Numbered from the stretch's first letter, positions 34,163 to 43,386 are shown. The stretch: DNA of 64,000 bases from Virgibacillus_F necropolis_A (GCF_044793635.1 NZ_CP084992.1:930001-994000), one strand, 5' to 3'. The notes: generated by a model not told the origin, from the sequence alone. Numbers and translations: made by a program.

Positions 34163-35407
34163 CTAGCGTACACGACGTACATGACCTGCGAAATGATTAG
34201 CCCAATATCCACTTGTCATATTAGCAACTGCTAAACCAGTTGAGTTTTGAGAACCGATAAATTTACCGCCGCCAACGTAGATGCCAACATGGCCATTGGT
34301 TTTATAGGTATTAAAGAATACTAAATCACCTGGTTGAATATTGCTATAGGAAACTTGATGTCCAGTATATTGTAATCCAGATGTACTTGATGGCACTGAA
34401 ATTCCACCTTGAGCAAATGCCCATGATACGAATCCTGAACAATCAAATCCGCTTGGACTTCCTCCACCCCATACATATGGTGTACCAAGGTATGGATATC
34501 CGGCATTAATTGCAGCACTTATGCCGCCACCGCCTGAACTAGAAGGAGTTGATTTATTACTAGATGAACTCTTTTCACTTAATGTAGTTAGATTACCTGA
34601 ACTATCTTTTTGGGTATTATTTCCGCGTTCGTTTCCAACACGGGATTGTGCTATATTTTGACTGATTTCCGCTTCTAATGCTGCTAGTTTACTATCTTTT
34701 ATTTGTAGCTCTTCTTTTAATTGTTGTAGTTCTTCTTTTTTAGTTTTAAGTTCTTTTTTATCTTTTTCATTTTGCTCTTTTTGTTCTAAGATAGTAGACT
34801 TCATACCCTCAATCTCTGTCTTCATATCATTTAAGCCTGCTAGTTTCTTTTCAATTTCATCTTGTTTATCTTCTAATGCTTTTTTAGCTTCTTCTTGCTC
34901 TTCCATTAATTTAGTATCAGAATCTGTGATTTTGTTTACTGCTGATACACGGCTAATAAATTCTCCAAAACTATTAGATCCGAAGATTACATCCATATAT
35001 CCGATGTTTCCTCCGCTTTGTTGATAAGAAACAATACGATCTTTTAAAATTTCATAACGTGCTTCAATCTCTTTTTCTAGTTTTTCTATTTCTTCTTCTA
35101 AAGCTTTAACTTCTGCTTTTGTATCTTCTATTTTACCTTCTGTTTCATCCATCTTAGCTTGGTTTGCTTTTAACGCTTCATCTACTTTTTCAATTTTTTC
35201 ATTCAATTCTTCTAAATCTATCATTACGTCTGCAATTTTTGCTTCTGCCTTTGATAGATTGGCTTTAATAGACGATCGTTCACTATGTATTTCAGATTGC
35301 TTACTTTTTAAATCTGATGTGGTTTCTGCTTGGACTGTGTTATTGATGAACATGCTCCCTAATCCAACTACCGCCACAGTAGTTAGAGTCATTAACGATT
35401 TCTTCAA
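34163..35407 (-). CDS. Secreted peptidoglycan hydrolase with coiled coil and NlpC/P60 domain (CwlO-like)
   Basis: A 414-residue exported protein. Signal peptide about 1-27 (cleavage near VQA-ET), then a long coiled coil (about 30-260), a Ser/Thr/Gly-rich linker, and a C-terminal NlpC/P60 domain with catalytic Cys in SGFDCSGFVSWAF and His in NGHVGIYVGGG. It resembles CwlO, the DL-endopeptidase needed for cell elongation, whose coiled coil is controlled by FtsEX. TTG start with GCGGGGA upstream. Confidence 0.9.
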   Translation of the reverse strand: MKKSLMTLTTVAVVGLGSMFINNTVQAETTSDLKSKQSEIHSERSSIKANLSKAEAKIADVMIDLEELNEKIEKVDEALKANQAKMDETEGKIEDTKAEVKALEEEIEKLEKEIEARYEILKDRIVSYQQSGGNIGYMDVIFGSNSFGEFISRVSAVNKITDSDTKLMEEQEEAKKALEDKQDEIEKKLAGLNDMKTEIEGMKSTILEQKEQNEKDKKELKTKKEELQQLKEELQIKDSKLAALEAEISQNIAQSRVGNERGNNTQKDSSGNLTTLSEKSSSSNKSTPSSSGGGGISAAINAGYPYLGTPYVWGGGSPSGFDCSGFVSWAFAQGGISVPSSTSGLQYTGHQVSYSNIQPGDLVFFNTYKTNGHVGIYVGGGKFIGSQNSTGLAVANMTSGYWANHFAGHVRRVR

Positions 35408-35635
35408 TTAATATTCCCCGCTTCCCCTATTTCACACCTATATGATTATTTCTCTTTATGTCTGTTTTTTATGTAGAGGTGATCTATAATTTTATATTAT
35501 GTATTCTATTATTATTTTCTTAGGCAATTAGTAGTATATCATCCAAAAATGACATGAATGTAATAGTAATATTACAATTATATTTCAATTTTGATGAATT
35601 CCTCTATTAAATTACATAATTTGTTAAAATCATAC

Positions 35636-35671
35636 AAAAAAAGCTTACCTCAAAATATAGTAGGTAAGCTT
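35636..35671 (-). terminator. Terminator of corA
   Basis: AAGCTTACCT pairs with AGGTAAGCTT on the minus strand, followed by a T-run, 6 bp past the corA stop. Confidence 0.9.
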
Positions 35672-35676
35672 TTCCA

Positions 35677-36627
35677 TCAATCAAACCAGCCTTTTTTTCT
35701 AAACCAGACGTACATACCAATTGAAACAACAAGCATAATAGCCCAAACGACAAAATATCCATATTTTTCATCTAATTCTGGCATAAAAGTAAAATTCATG
35801 CCGTAAATACCGACAATAAACGTTAATGGCATGAAAATAACTGATATAACAGTAAGAACTTGCATGGTTCGATTGGTCTGGTGCGCATTTAGGGATAAAT
35901 AACTATCTCTTATGTCCTGTGTCAATTCGCGATTAGAGGTAGTAATATCGGCTACTTTTATTAAATGATCATGTATATCTACAAAATATTCCTTACGTTT
36001 TTGTACACCATCTAAGTGATGGGAGTTCAAGATACGATACAATAAATCACGCATCGGATGTACCGTTTGACGAAGCTTTAATAGTTCACCTCTCCGGTCA
36101 AATAAGTGCTCCAATAAATCTTCCATAGATAAATTCTTTGTATTGTCCTCAATTTCATTAATATGATCCTCAATTTCGTACACTATTGGAAAGTACTGAT
36201 CTACAACAAAATCCAATAATTGATAGAAAATGTAATATTCATCAAATGGATCTTTGTTGTTACTTCCTGTCAGCAAATTTTTTACGGACTCTGTATACGT
36301 ACATTGTTGTTTGTGATAGGTAACAATAAAATTATCTCCAATAAAAATATCAATTTCTTTCTTAGACAATGATTGCTGTTCAAGTGAATGAATAACAAAA
36401 AATGTATGACCCTCATAATAATCAAGCTTCGGACGCTGTAAATCATGCATGCAATCCTCAATTGCCAACGGATGAAACTGAAAGTAGGTTTCCAATAAAT
36501 CTGTTTCAGTTTCTGTTGGGGATTCAAAATCAACCCAGAACCAATCATATGTATTATTTTTCAGATCATCAAGTGAAATATTTTCAACCGGATCTTTATT
36601 CTCATTTTGTGCTAGTATCGTAATCAT
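35677..36627 (-). CDS. corA: CorA-family magnesium/cobalt transporter
   Basis: A 316-residue CorA channel protein. A large cytosolic N-terminal domain is followed by two C-terminal membrane helices. The signature YGMNF lies at the end of the first and a periplasmic MPELDEKYG loop follows; the extreme C-terminus is basic (RKKGW). It mediates passive Mg2+ uptake. No M-box riboswitch is seen upstream. Confidence 0.94.
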   Translation of the reverse strand: MITILAQNENKDPVENISLDDLKNNTYDWFWVDFESPTETETDLLETYFQFHPLAIEDCMHDLQRPKLDYYEGHTFFVIHSLEQQSLSKKEIDIFIGDNFIVTYHKQQCTYTESVKNLLTGSNNKDPFDEYYIFYQLLDFVVDQYFPIVYEIEDHINEIEDNTKNLSMEDLLEHLFDRRGELLKLRQTVHPMRDLLYRILNSHHLDGVQKRKEYFVDIHDHLIKVADITTSNRELTQDIRDSYLSLNAHQTNRTMQVLTVISVIFMPLTFIVGIYGMNFTFMPELDEKYGYFVVWAIMLVVSIGMYVWFRKKGWFD

Positions 36628-36719
36628 AGCCTCATACTTTCTTTATAGTTGATACGTTTCTTTTACCCAACTTTACAAGTTATTACACTACATTTAATCT
36701 GCGACATGGACAATTTTCT

Positions 36720-36838
36720 TCAAATACTGATAAAAAGGGAAAAATTCCTGATAAATGTTGAAAGTTCCTGATAAATCATGAAAATTTCCTGATAAAAGTC
36801 CAAATCTCCTGATAAACCATAACAATTCCTGATGAACC
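36720..36838. repeat. Tandem array, about 20-bp period, core TCCTGATAAA
   Basis: Six successive copies of a unit with core TTCCTGATAAA (first and last degenerate). The CTGAT starts fall near 36727, 36748, 36768, 36789, 36809 and 36829. The rest of each unit varies but is A-rich. It lies between aceA (ending at 36916) and corA, closer to the 3' end of aceA. The period equals about two helical turns. Confidence 0.8.
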
Positions 36839-36872
36839 GACCACGGAAGTCGTTACGCTAACTCACTACGTT

Positions 36873-36902
36873 AAAAAAGGGACTTACATCACGCAAGCCC
36901 CT
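36873..36902 (-). terminator. Terminator of aceB-aceA
   Basis: AGGGGCTTGC pairs with GTAAGTCCCT on the minus strand, followed by TTTTTT. Confidence 0.75.
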
Positions 36903-36915
36903 CCATAAAATACGT

Positions 36916-38193
36916 TTATCTTGTAAATTGCTCAGTTTCAGTTGAACCTTTCAAGGCCACTGTAGATGATGTACCACCTGATATGACCTGTGCTACTTCG
37001 TCAAAATAACCTGTCCCAACTTCACGTTGGTGTCTCGTCGCACTGTATCCAAATTGCTCATTTGCAAATTCAGCTTGTTGCAGTTCTGAGTAGGCTGCCA
37101 TTCCCATGTCTTTATATTTCCGAGCAAGTTCAAACATACTATGATTCAGTGCATGAAACCCTGCAAGAGTAACAAATTGAAACTTATATCCCATCTTGCC
37201 TAATTCATTTTGAAAGGATGCTATTTCCTCATCAGATAATTTGTTTTTCCAATTAAATGAGGGAGAACAGTTATACGCTAATAGTTTTTCTGGGTATTTT
37301 TCATGAATTGCATCAGCAAATTTCTGTGCTTCTTTTAAATTAGGTTCTGATGTTTCACACCAAATTAAATCCGCATATGGTGCATACGCTAAGCCACGCG
37401 CGATTGCTTGATCGATTCCTGCTTTCGTTTTATAAAAACCTTCTGGTGTGCGTTCTCCAGTAATAAACTTGTTATCCTGTGGGTCAAAATCACTTGTAAT
37501 CAAGTCTGCCGCATTTGCGTCTGTTCGTGCAATTACAAGTGTTGGCGTTCCCATCACATCGGCTGCGAAGCGTGCAGCAATTAAGTTTCTAACAGCTGTT
37601 TGCGTTGGTAATAATACCTTCCCACCAAGGTGTCCGCATTTTTTCTCTGAGGATAATTGATCTTCAAAATGTACGGCAGCTGCCCCAGATTCAATCATCG
37701 ATTTCATCAATTCGAATACGTTCAATTGGCCACCAAATCCTGCCTCGGCATCTGCAACGATTGGAGCAAACCAATCTATCTCTTCATTACCCTCTGCAAA
37801 ATGTATTTGGTCGGCACGTTGTAATGCCTGATTAATCCGTTTCACAACCTGTGGAACACTATTTACTGGATAAAGACTTTGGTCAGGGTACATTTGACCA
37901 GCCAAGTTTGCATCAGCTGCAACCTGCCAACCACTTAAATATATTGCTTTTAATCCTGCCTTCACTTGTTGAACAGCTTGATTTCCTGTTAAAGCACCAA
38001 GCGCATTCACATATTCCTCACCATTAATAAGATTCCACAGTTTTTCTGCACCTCTGCGTGCTAGACTATGCTCAATATCGACAGAACCCCTTAGTCGGAT
38101 AACTTCTTCAGCCGTATAGGGACGCTCAACTCCTACCCATCGTAAATCATTTTCCCATTGTTCCTTTAGATTGTTTACACGACTTTCTCTCAT
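36916..38193 (-). CDS. aceA: Isocitrate lyase
   Basis: A 425-residue TIM-barrel enzyme cleaving isocitrate to glyoxylate and succinate. The catalytic loop is KKCGHLGGK; metal-binding VADAEAGFGG and the C-terminal TLAGFHALNHSMF are present. With aceB it makes the glyoxylate shunt, fitting the acetyl-CoA made by the fad genes in this window. Its start overlaps the aceB stop by one base. Confidence 0.96.
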   Translation of the reverse strand: MRESRVNNLKEQWENDLRWVGVERPYTAEEVIRLRGSVDIEHSLARRGAEKLWNLINGEEYVNALGALTGNQAVQQVKAGLKAIYLSGWQVAADANLAGQMYPDQSLYPVNSVPQVVKRINQALQRADQIHFAEGNEEIDWFAPIVADAEAGFGGQLNVFELMKSMIESGAAAVHFEDQLSSEKKCGHLGGKVLLPTQTAVRNLIAARFAADVMGTPTLVIARTDANAADLITSDFDPQDNKFITGERTPEGFYKTKAGIDQAIARGLAYAPYADLIWCETSEPNLKEAQKFADAIHEKYPEKLLAYNCSPSFNWKNKLSDEEIASFQNELGKMGYKFQFVTLAGFHALNHSMFELARKYKDMGMAAYSELQQAEFANEQFGYSATRHQREVGTGYFDEVAQVISGGTSSTVALKGSTETEQFTR

Positions 38194-39791
38194 TACATAT
38201 TTCCCCCTTCAATTAATTTGTTATATGCTGAAATGGTTAAAAACTCGGTAAACTTTTCTTCTTTAATCAACTGCCTAAACAATTCCGCCGCTTCCCTTAA
38301 ACTGTTCGTTTCAATGACCCCATTTAATTTTTCTAATTCCGCTGTTTGTATTTGATCAACGAGTGAAAAGTCTATCTTCCGCCCATCATCCAGCACGCCT
38401 TTAGAATGGCGAATCCATTGCCACACCTGAGCACGTGAAATTTCAGCTGTTGCTGCATCTTCCATCAGATTATTGATGGGTACTGCACCTTTTCCTTGTA
38501 ACCACGCCGCTATATATTGGATTCCTACACGAATATTCGTCCGTAAACCGTTTTCCGTAATCGCGCCTTGGGGTAAAGCTAGTAAGTCTGCTTGTGTCAC
38601 GTGTACGTCATTTCGAAGTCTCTCAGTCTGGTTTTCTGTTGGCATATGCTTATTGAAAATATCAAGTACTATACCTACCATTCCAGGGTGTGCCACCCAC
38701 GTTCCATCATGACCATCCTCCACTTCACGTTCTTTATCCTTTTTAACTTTCTCAAATGCTAATTGATTCGCTTGATCATTTCCTTTGACAGGAATTTGTG
38801 CTGCCATTCCACCAATCGCTGGGGCGCCACGTTTATGACAAGTCTGGATTGCTAATAAAGAATAAGATCGCATGAAATGTGTTTCCATTGTTACAACAGC
38901 TCGATCAGGAAATATAACCGATTGATCTTGTTGGAATTTTTTGATGAAGCTAAAAATATAGTCCCATCGCCCACAATTTAATCCAGCAGAATGTTTCCGT
39001 AGTTCATACAGAATTTCATCCATTTCAAATGCTGCAGAAATCGTTTCAATTAATACGGTTGCTTTAATCGAACCTTCCGGAACACCAAGTTCCTGTTGAG
39101 CAAATACAAACACATCATTCCATAACCGCGCCTCTAAATGATTTTCTAACTTAGGCAAATAAAAGTATGGTCCTGACTCTTTCCTTAATAGTTCCTTTGC
39201 ATTATGAAAAAAATATAGTCCAAAATCTACTAAACTAGCAGACATTGCAATGCCATTAACAGTTATATGTTTTTCATGAAGATGCCAACCCCGGGGTCGC
39301 ACCATTAACACTGCTGTTTTATCATGTAATTTATATTCCTTACCGTTGCTCTCATTCTTAAAATAAATATCCCTTCGAACTGCATCGTATAAGTTCATTT
39401 GCCCGTTCATCATGTTTTCCCAAGTAGGAGACGAGGAATCTTCCAAATCCGCCATAAATGTTTTAGCACCTGAATTTAATGCATTAATCATCATCTTACG
39501 ATCAACCGGACCAGTAATTTCAACACGTCGATCTTTTAAATCCTTTGGGAGTGGTTCTATTGTCCATGTAGCATCATCACGTATTTTCTTTGTTTCTGAT
39601 AAAAAATCTAGCTTTTTTCCCTTGTTTACTGTTTCTTGTAATTGCGTTCTTATTGTTAATAAATTATTTCTTCTTTCTTCAAAGCGATGATGAAGTTTCT
39701 CTAAAAAGTGTAGTGCATCGTCAGATAAAATTGATTCAAAAAATGAATTAATTTCTCCATTAACATGAATCGTTCTGTTCGATGTAACCAT
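38193..39791 (-). CDS. aceB: Malate synthase A
   Basis: A 532-residue enzyme condensing glyoxylate with acetyl-CoA to malate. Segments MADLEDSSSPTWENMM, RPRGWHLHEKH, ATVLIETISAAFEMDE and GRWDYIFSFIKK mark isoform A, and the catalytic Asp lies in the C-terminal EDAATAEISRAQVWQW. Start at MVTSNRT (ATG 39791) after AAAGGAGG; the frame is open to 39857 but without a site. Confidence 0.96.
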   Translation of the reverse strand: MVTSNRTIHVNGEINSFFESILSDDALHFLEKLHHRFEERRNNLLTIRTQLQETVNKGKKLDFLSETKKIRDDATWTIEPLPKDLKDRRVEITGPVDRKMMINALNSGAKTFMADLEDSSSPTWENMMNGQMNLYDAVRRDIYFKNESNGKEYKLHDKTAVLMVRPRGWHLHEKHITVNGIAMSASLVDFGLYFFHNAKELLRKESGPYFYLPKLENHLEARLWNDVFVFAQQELGVPEGSIKATVLIETISAAFEMDEILYELRKHSAGLNCGRWDYIFSFIKKFQQDQSVIFPDRAVVTMETHFMRSYSLLAIQTCHKRGAPAIGGMAAQIPVKGNDQANQLAFEKVKKDKEREVEDGHDGTWVAHPGMVGIVLDIFNKHMPTENQTERLRNDVHVTQADLLALPQGAITENGLRTNIRVGIQYIAAWLQGKGAVPINNLMEDAATAEISRAQVWQWIRHSKGVLDDGRKIDFSLVDQIQTAELEKLNGVIETNSLREAAELFRQLIKEEKFTEFLTISAYNKLIEGGNM

Positions 39792-39803
39792 AACCAGCCT
39801 CCT

Positions 39804-39847
39804 TTTGTTATAATACAATATAATAAAGTATGATTTGTTATAATACA
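39804..39847. repeat. Direct repeat upstream of aceB
   Basis: TTTGTTATAATACA occurs at 39804-39817 and again at 39834-39847, exactly 30 bp apart, between the aceB ribosome binding site and the upstream small gene. It could be a pair of operator half-sites for glyoxylate-shunt control; that role is inferred. Confidence 0.5.
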
Positions 39848-39863
39848 GGTACCTCAAAAAAAT

Positions 39864-39956
39864 TTACTCTTCCTTTTTGGATAAACAGTATTCACACTCC
39901 AGCATGTAATATCGATCATCAATTTTTTCCCCGCATTGCTGACATTTTGTGTTCAT
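39864..39956 (-). CDS. 30-residue two-CxxC protein (YhfH-like)
   Basis: ATG at 39956 with AAGGGAGTGA upstream encodes a 30-residue protein with two Cys pairs (CQQC near the N-terminus and CEYC near the C-terminus) around an Asp-rich middle, likely one zinc ribbon. It resembles the tiny YhfH-type proteins of Bacillaceae. Function unknown. It lies 72 bp upstream of aceB on the same strand and may share its transcript. Confidence 0.6.
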   Translation of the reverse strand: MNTKCQQCGEKIDDRYYMLECEYCLSKKEE

Positions 39957-40059
39957 CAATTCATCACTCCCTTTTATATAACAGGTTAAATATCGTTAAG
40001 TTGTTATAAAACAGTCTATGCGATTATTTTAAAAAATGCAACCTCTTTTTTCGAAAAAA

Positions 40060-40100
40060 TTAAAAAACAGTTTAAGTCGATGTTATCAACCTAAACTGTT
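40060..40100 (-). terminator. Terminator of liaFSR
   Basis: AACAGTTTAG pairs with TTAAACTGTT on the minus strand, followed by TTTTAATTTTTT, 4 bp past the liaR stop. Confidence 0.85.
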
Positions 40101-40104
40101 CATA

Positions 40105-40737
40105 CTATTTCACAAGGTCATGCTTGAATGCATAAATCACTGCTTGGGTACGGTCTTGAACCTCGAGTTTACCTAATATATTACTAACGTGAACTTTTAC
40201 TGTTTTCAACGCGATAAACAACAAATCAGCTATTTCTTGATTTGTTTTACCCTGCGCTACCAATAGTAGGATTTCCATTTCTCTTTCAGTAAGCTGATCA
40301 TGTAATTGGTCTACTGGCTTGGTCCGCATCCGGGTCATTATTTTTCCAGTTACCTCAGGCTCTAGAATAGATTGCCCTTCAAAAGTGGAACGTATGGCTT
40401 TCGCAATTTCACTTGCTTTAGAAGTTTTTAACATATAACTTGTTGCTCCTGCTTCAAGAGCAGGATAAACTTTTTCATCATCAATAAAGCTGGTAACAAT
40501 AATAACCTTTGCTTCCGGCCATTGTTCTATTATTTGTTTTGTTGCTTCGATACCGTCCATTTCCTTCATCACTAAATCCATTAAAATAACATCGGGTCTT
40601 AGGTTTAATGCCATTTCAACAGCTTCACCACCATCATCCGCTTCTGCTACTACATCAATATCTGGCTGGGAGGATAAGTAAGCTGATACACCGATTCTAA
40701 CCATTTCATGATCATCTGCAAATAAAACTTTAATCAT
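40105..40737 (-). CDS. liaR: Response regulator LiaR
   Basis: A 210-residue NarL/LuxR-type response regulator. Receiver: acidic pocket FADDHEM, phospho-Asp in DVILMDLVMKEMDG, Lys in YMLKTSKASE. C-terminal LuxR helix-turn-helix TEREMEILLLVAQGKTNQEIADLLF. Close to Bacillus LiaR/VraR, which responds to cell-wall antibiotics. Start at ATG 40737 with GAAGGTG upstream; it overlaps liaS by 8 bp. Confidence 0.93.
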   Translation of the reverse strand: MIKVLFADDHEMVRIGVSAYLSSQPDIDVVAEADDGGEAVEMALNLRPDVILMDLVMKEMDGIEATKQIIEQWPEAKVIIVTSFIDDEKVYPALEAGATSYMLKTSKASEIAKAIRSTFEGQSILEPEVTGKIMTRMRTKPVDQLHDQLTEREMEILLLVAQGKTNQEIADLLFIALKTVKVHVSNILGKLEVQDRTQAVIYAFKHDLVK

Positions 40738-41773
40738 TGTTTTCACCTTCTTTTTTCAAGCGTGGAATTTTCACTTCTACTCGTGTTCCTTCATTTGGCA
40801 AACTGATTATTTTACACGTTCCGCCCACTTCATTGGCTCTTTCCCCCATATTTTGAATTCCATATGAGCTTGTGCGCACTTTTTCTACATTAAATCCAAT
40901 TCCGTTATCGACTATTCGTAAAATGACTGTATCATCCCGTTCGATTAACAATGCGTCCAGGGTCGTAGCTTTCGCATGCCTTAATGTATTGGATACGGAC
41001 TCTTGCAGAATTCGAAATAGCTGATCTTCTATTCCTTTTTCGACAGTGAATTGTTCCACTTTCCACTCGATTTCCATTGGGACCTTTTGCCTTAGTTCGA
41101 GCAATAATTCCTCAACACCTTCTTGCAGCGATTTTCCTTTTAATGCAACTGGTCTGAGGTGAAGCAATAAAGCCCTCATTTCTAGTTGTGATTGATGGAT
41201 CATATTTTCCACCATGTAAAGCTGTTTTTTTCGTGCCTGTTCATCTGATCCATCATTTTCATTTATTGCTGACATCATCATGGATGCAGCGAATAACTGT
41301 TGGCTGACAGAATCATGTAATTCTCGCGCCAGACGATTTCTTTCCTGTATGACGACTTCCTGAAGGCTTTTTTCCCGTTCATTCGCTCGTTCTGTTACCA
41401 TCCGTTGGGAGTGTTCTGCCTGCAATCTGAATTTTTCTTGTACCTGTATCATCCGCTGTTGAATTGCCTCTAATTCCTTTTGGGCTTCATCTTCCATTGT
41501 CAACTTTTGACCTTTAACTAATTCATTTAACTGGCGATCAATTCCATGAAGCCGTTGTCGCCAATACAGGCCAGAGGATATCCCAATAATAAAACCAGCA
41601 GTAACAGGGAGGATAAACACCAACAACAGATAAGGAACATTTATAATTTCCTCGTTTATGAGAAGTGACCAACTGTCTAAAGGAAAGGTAATAAACGTAA
41701 CACCAATCACCACTAACGAAAGAAATACACTGAACAAAACGGATGTGATAACATGTCGCATGACTATATTCAT
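40730..41773 (-). CDS. liaS: Sensor histidine kinase LiaS
   Basis: A 347-residue kinase with two N-terminal membrane helices, a short extracellular loop, a coiled HAMP-like region, the HisKA_3 site QERNRLARELHDSVSQQLF and an ATPase domain with DNGIGFN. The lack of a sizeable sensing domain fits the intramembrane-sensing class. LiaF normally inhibits it. Overlaps both neighbours. Confidence 0.93.
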   Translation of the reverse strand: MNIVMRHVITSVLFSVFLSLVVIGVTFITFPLDSWSLLINEEIINVPYLLLVFILPVTAGFIIGISSGLYWRQRLHGIDRQLNELVKGQKLTMEDEAQKELEAIQQRMIQVQEKFRLQAEHSQRMVTERANEREKSLQEVVIQERNRLARELHDSVSQQLFAASMMMSAINENDGSDEQARKKQLYMVENMIHQSQLEMRALLLHLRPVALKGKSLQEGVEELLLELRQKVPMEIEWKVEQFTVEKGIEDQLFRILQESVSNTLRHAKATTLDALLIERDDTVILRIVDNGIGFNVEKVRTSSYGIQNMGERANEVGGTCKIISLPNEGTRVEVKIPRLKKEGENND

Positions 41774-42501
41774 ATCCGTTTCACCTTAATGTCTCCTGAT
41801 AGTAAAGACGTAATGATTTTGACACGAGGATAAGTGGAATCATACTTTTCTGTTCTGTACAAAAGGGATTGGTTCATTAGTTTCCGGTGACGGGTCCCAA
41901 AAATTTGCGCACGCCCAAATACCGAGCTGTGATGTATGCTAACTTCTACCTCATACGGAATATAAATTTCAATATTACCAATAAGGTGCCGTATTGAAAT
42001 TATTGCAGTTTCATCTGGTAAAACTGTATTACTTAAGTCAATTATCCTATCACCAAAAGCACCATGTATATTGATGTCGCGCCATTGATATGATTGGTTA
42101 GTAGTTTCTTGATCACCAAATATTTTATGGTCAAACAAGGGTTTTGTTTTCATAATTGTTTCCTGATTTTCATTTTCTTCAGCTGTAATATGAGGTTGGA
42201 TATGATCCGGTTTTTTTTTGGACTTAGAATAGTTTAAAATGAATAATATGATACCTACTATGACAAGAAATCTGATAGCCATCATATTAAAAATAGTAAA
42301 CACTAAACTAATAATACCAATCCAAAAAAAAGCTTTGCCCCACAATCTATGAAACCTTTTCCAGCCAACATAAATAAATAAGCCAAAAAACAAGGCAGAT
42401 ATAATCATACCTCCACCAAAAAAGGTAATTTCAATGATAAAGAGGATCACCCCAGTAATTAATATCCAGTTTAATGTGTCTGTAGATAATCGATGAAACA
42501 T
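41770..42501 (-). CDS. liaF: LiaF, negative regulator of LiaRS
   Basis: A 243-residue membrane protein with about four N-terminal helices and a C-terminal beta-rich DUF2154-type domain (GDRIIDLSNTVLPDETAIISIRHLIGNIEIYIPYEV). In Bacillus LiaF keeps LiaS silent without envelope stress. It leads liaF-liaS-liaR, with GGGGGG as binding site and a 4-bp overlap to liaS. Confidence 0.9.
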   Translation of the reverse strand: MFHRLSTDTLNWILITGVILFIIEITFFGGGMIISALFFGLFIYVGWKRFHRLWGKAFFWIGIISLVFTIFNMMAIRFLVIVGIILFILNYSKSKKKPDHIQPHITAEENENQETIMKTKPLFDHKIFGDQETTNQSYQWRDINIHGAFGDRIIDLSNTVLPDETAIISIRHLIGNIEIYIPYEVEVSIHHSSVFGRAQIFGTRHRKLMNQSLLYRTEKYDSTYPRVKIITSLLSGDIKVKRI

Positions 42502-42532
42502 AATGGTGACCCCCCTTTATATATGTAATAAG

Positions 42533-42649
42533 AAAAGCTTAAGCGCCTTGGTCAGCCCCGACAAGTTTAAGACGAATCTCTTAGTGATGATTTTTATCAC
42601 AAAGAGATTTGACTTAAAACCTCAGGCGGGCTAGGCGCTGGAGCTAGAC
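42533..42649. repeat. 117-bp intergenic repeat, copy 1
   Basis: Differs at only five positions from 61801-61917. Ends are AAAAGC...GCGCC and GGCGCTGGAGCTAGAC. Inside, AATCTCTTAGTGATGA and TATCACAAAGAGATT pair as a long stem, as do GTTTAAG and CTTAAA. The whole can fold into one rod. It sits between liaH and liaF, splitting the lia genes. Confidence 0.85.
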
Positions 42650-42683
42650 AGATTAACGCCAAAACTTCCTTGCTAAAAGAAAA

Positions 42684-42703
42684 GACGCAGTACACTGCGC
42701 CTG
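42684..42703 (-). terminator. Terminator of liaI-liaH
   Basis: GGCGCAGT pairs with ACTGCGTC on the minus strand around a short loop, followed by TTTTCTTTT. It could be partial, letting some transcription through to liaFSR. Confidence 0.65.
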
Positions 42704-42753
42704 TTCAGTATATCATTTTTTTTAGAAAAACTGCATTGCAAACTCACAGGAAA

Positions 42754-43386
42754 TTAGTTAGTTTCTTGTGTGTTCATTTCTTTTTCAAGTTTTTCAATCT
42801 TGCTGTCAAATGTGTTTCGATAATAGGAACTATTCACCTTATACTCCAGGTCCTCAATGTATCGTTCCATCTCAGCAAAGCGAGCTATCGGCTTATTAGA
42901 ATAATCGTCTACAACTCGGTTTATTTGATGATTGGCATTTGCAACATTCTCACGACCCAGAAGCTCCATGCGACGTAAATGCATATCCTTCAGTTTGTGC
43001 TTCATTTCTTCGTATTTTTGTTCCAGCATTTCTAATTGCTCAACAGACTCTTCCCGTGAAACCTTTAGTCTATTTGCTCTAGATTGATATTCCTCATGTT
43101 CTTTCATAGCGAATTCACGCATTTCGTTTTCTTCAGCTTTTTCTGCAATATTAGCTTGCTTCAACCGTTTATCTGCAAGATCTTGTGCACGATGATATTC
43201 TCTTGTAAATTCATCCTTTAATCGATATTGACGCTCTACAAGCTTTCTTACTTTTTCCTTTTCTTGCTCACTTTGACGCAGATATTGATTTAAAGCAGCA
43301 ATCGGGTTCTTTTGTTCTTTCTGATCCATCATATTATGAAGGTCTGCCGAAATAGAATCCTTCATTCGTGTAAATACGTTTGTCAT
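42754..43386 (-). CDS. liaH: PspA/IM30-family phage-shock protein LiaH
   Basis: A 210-residue almost entirely helical protein with the PspA start MTNVFTRMKDSISADLHNMMDQ and long coiled-coil segments. It assembles into large rings on the inner membrane face under envelope stress. Follows liaI by 18 bp; this is the main LiaR output in Bacillus. Confidence 0.92.
   Translation of the reverse strand: MTNVFTRMKDSISADLHNMMDQKEQKNPIAALNQYLRQSEQEKEKVRKLVERQYRLKDEFTREYHRAQDLADKRLKQANIAEKAEENEMREFAMKEHEEYQSRANRLKVSREESVEQLEMLEQKYEEMKHKLKDMHLRRMELLGRENVANANHQINRVVDDYSNKPIARFAEMERYIEDLEYKVNSSYYRNTFDSKIEKLEKEMNTQETN

Noticed and set aside
36628..36720. M-box magnesium riboswitch before corA
   Set aside because: No M-box conserved segments on the minus strand, and no terminator/antiterminator pair precedes corA.
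36720..36838. CRISPR array
   Set aside because: The conserved core is only about 11 bp with about 9 variable bases between copies, there are no 28-36-bp repeats with 30-40-bp spacers, and no cas genes are present.
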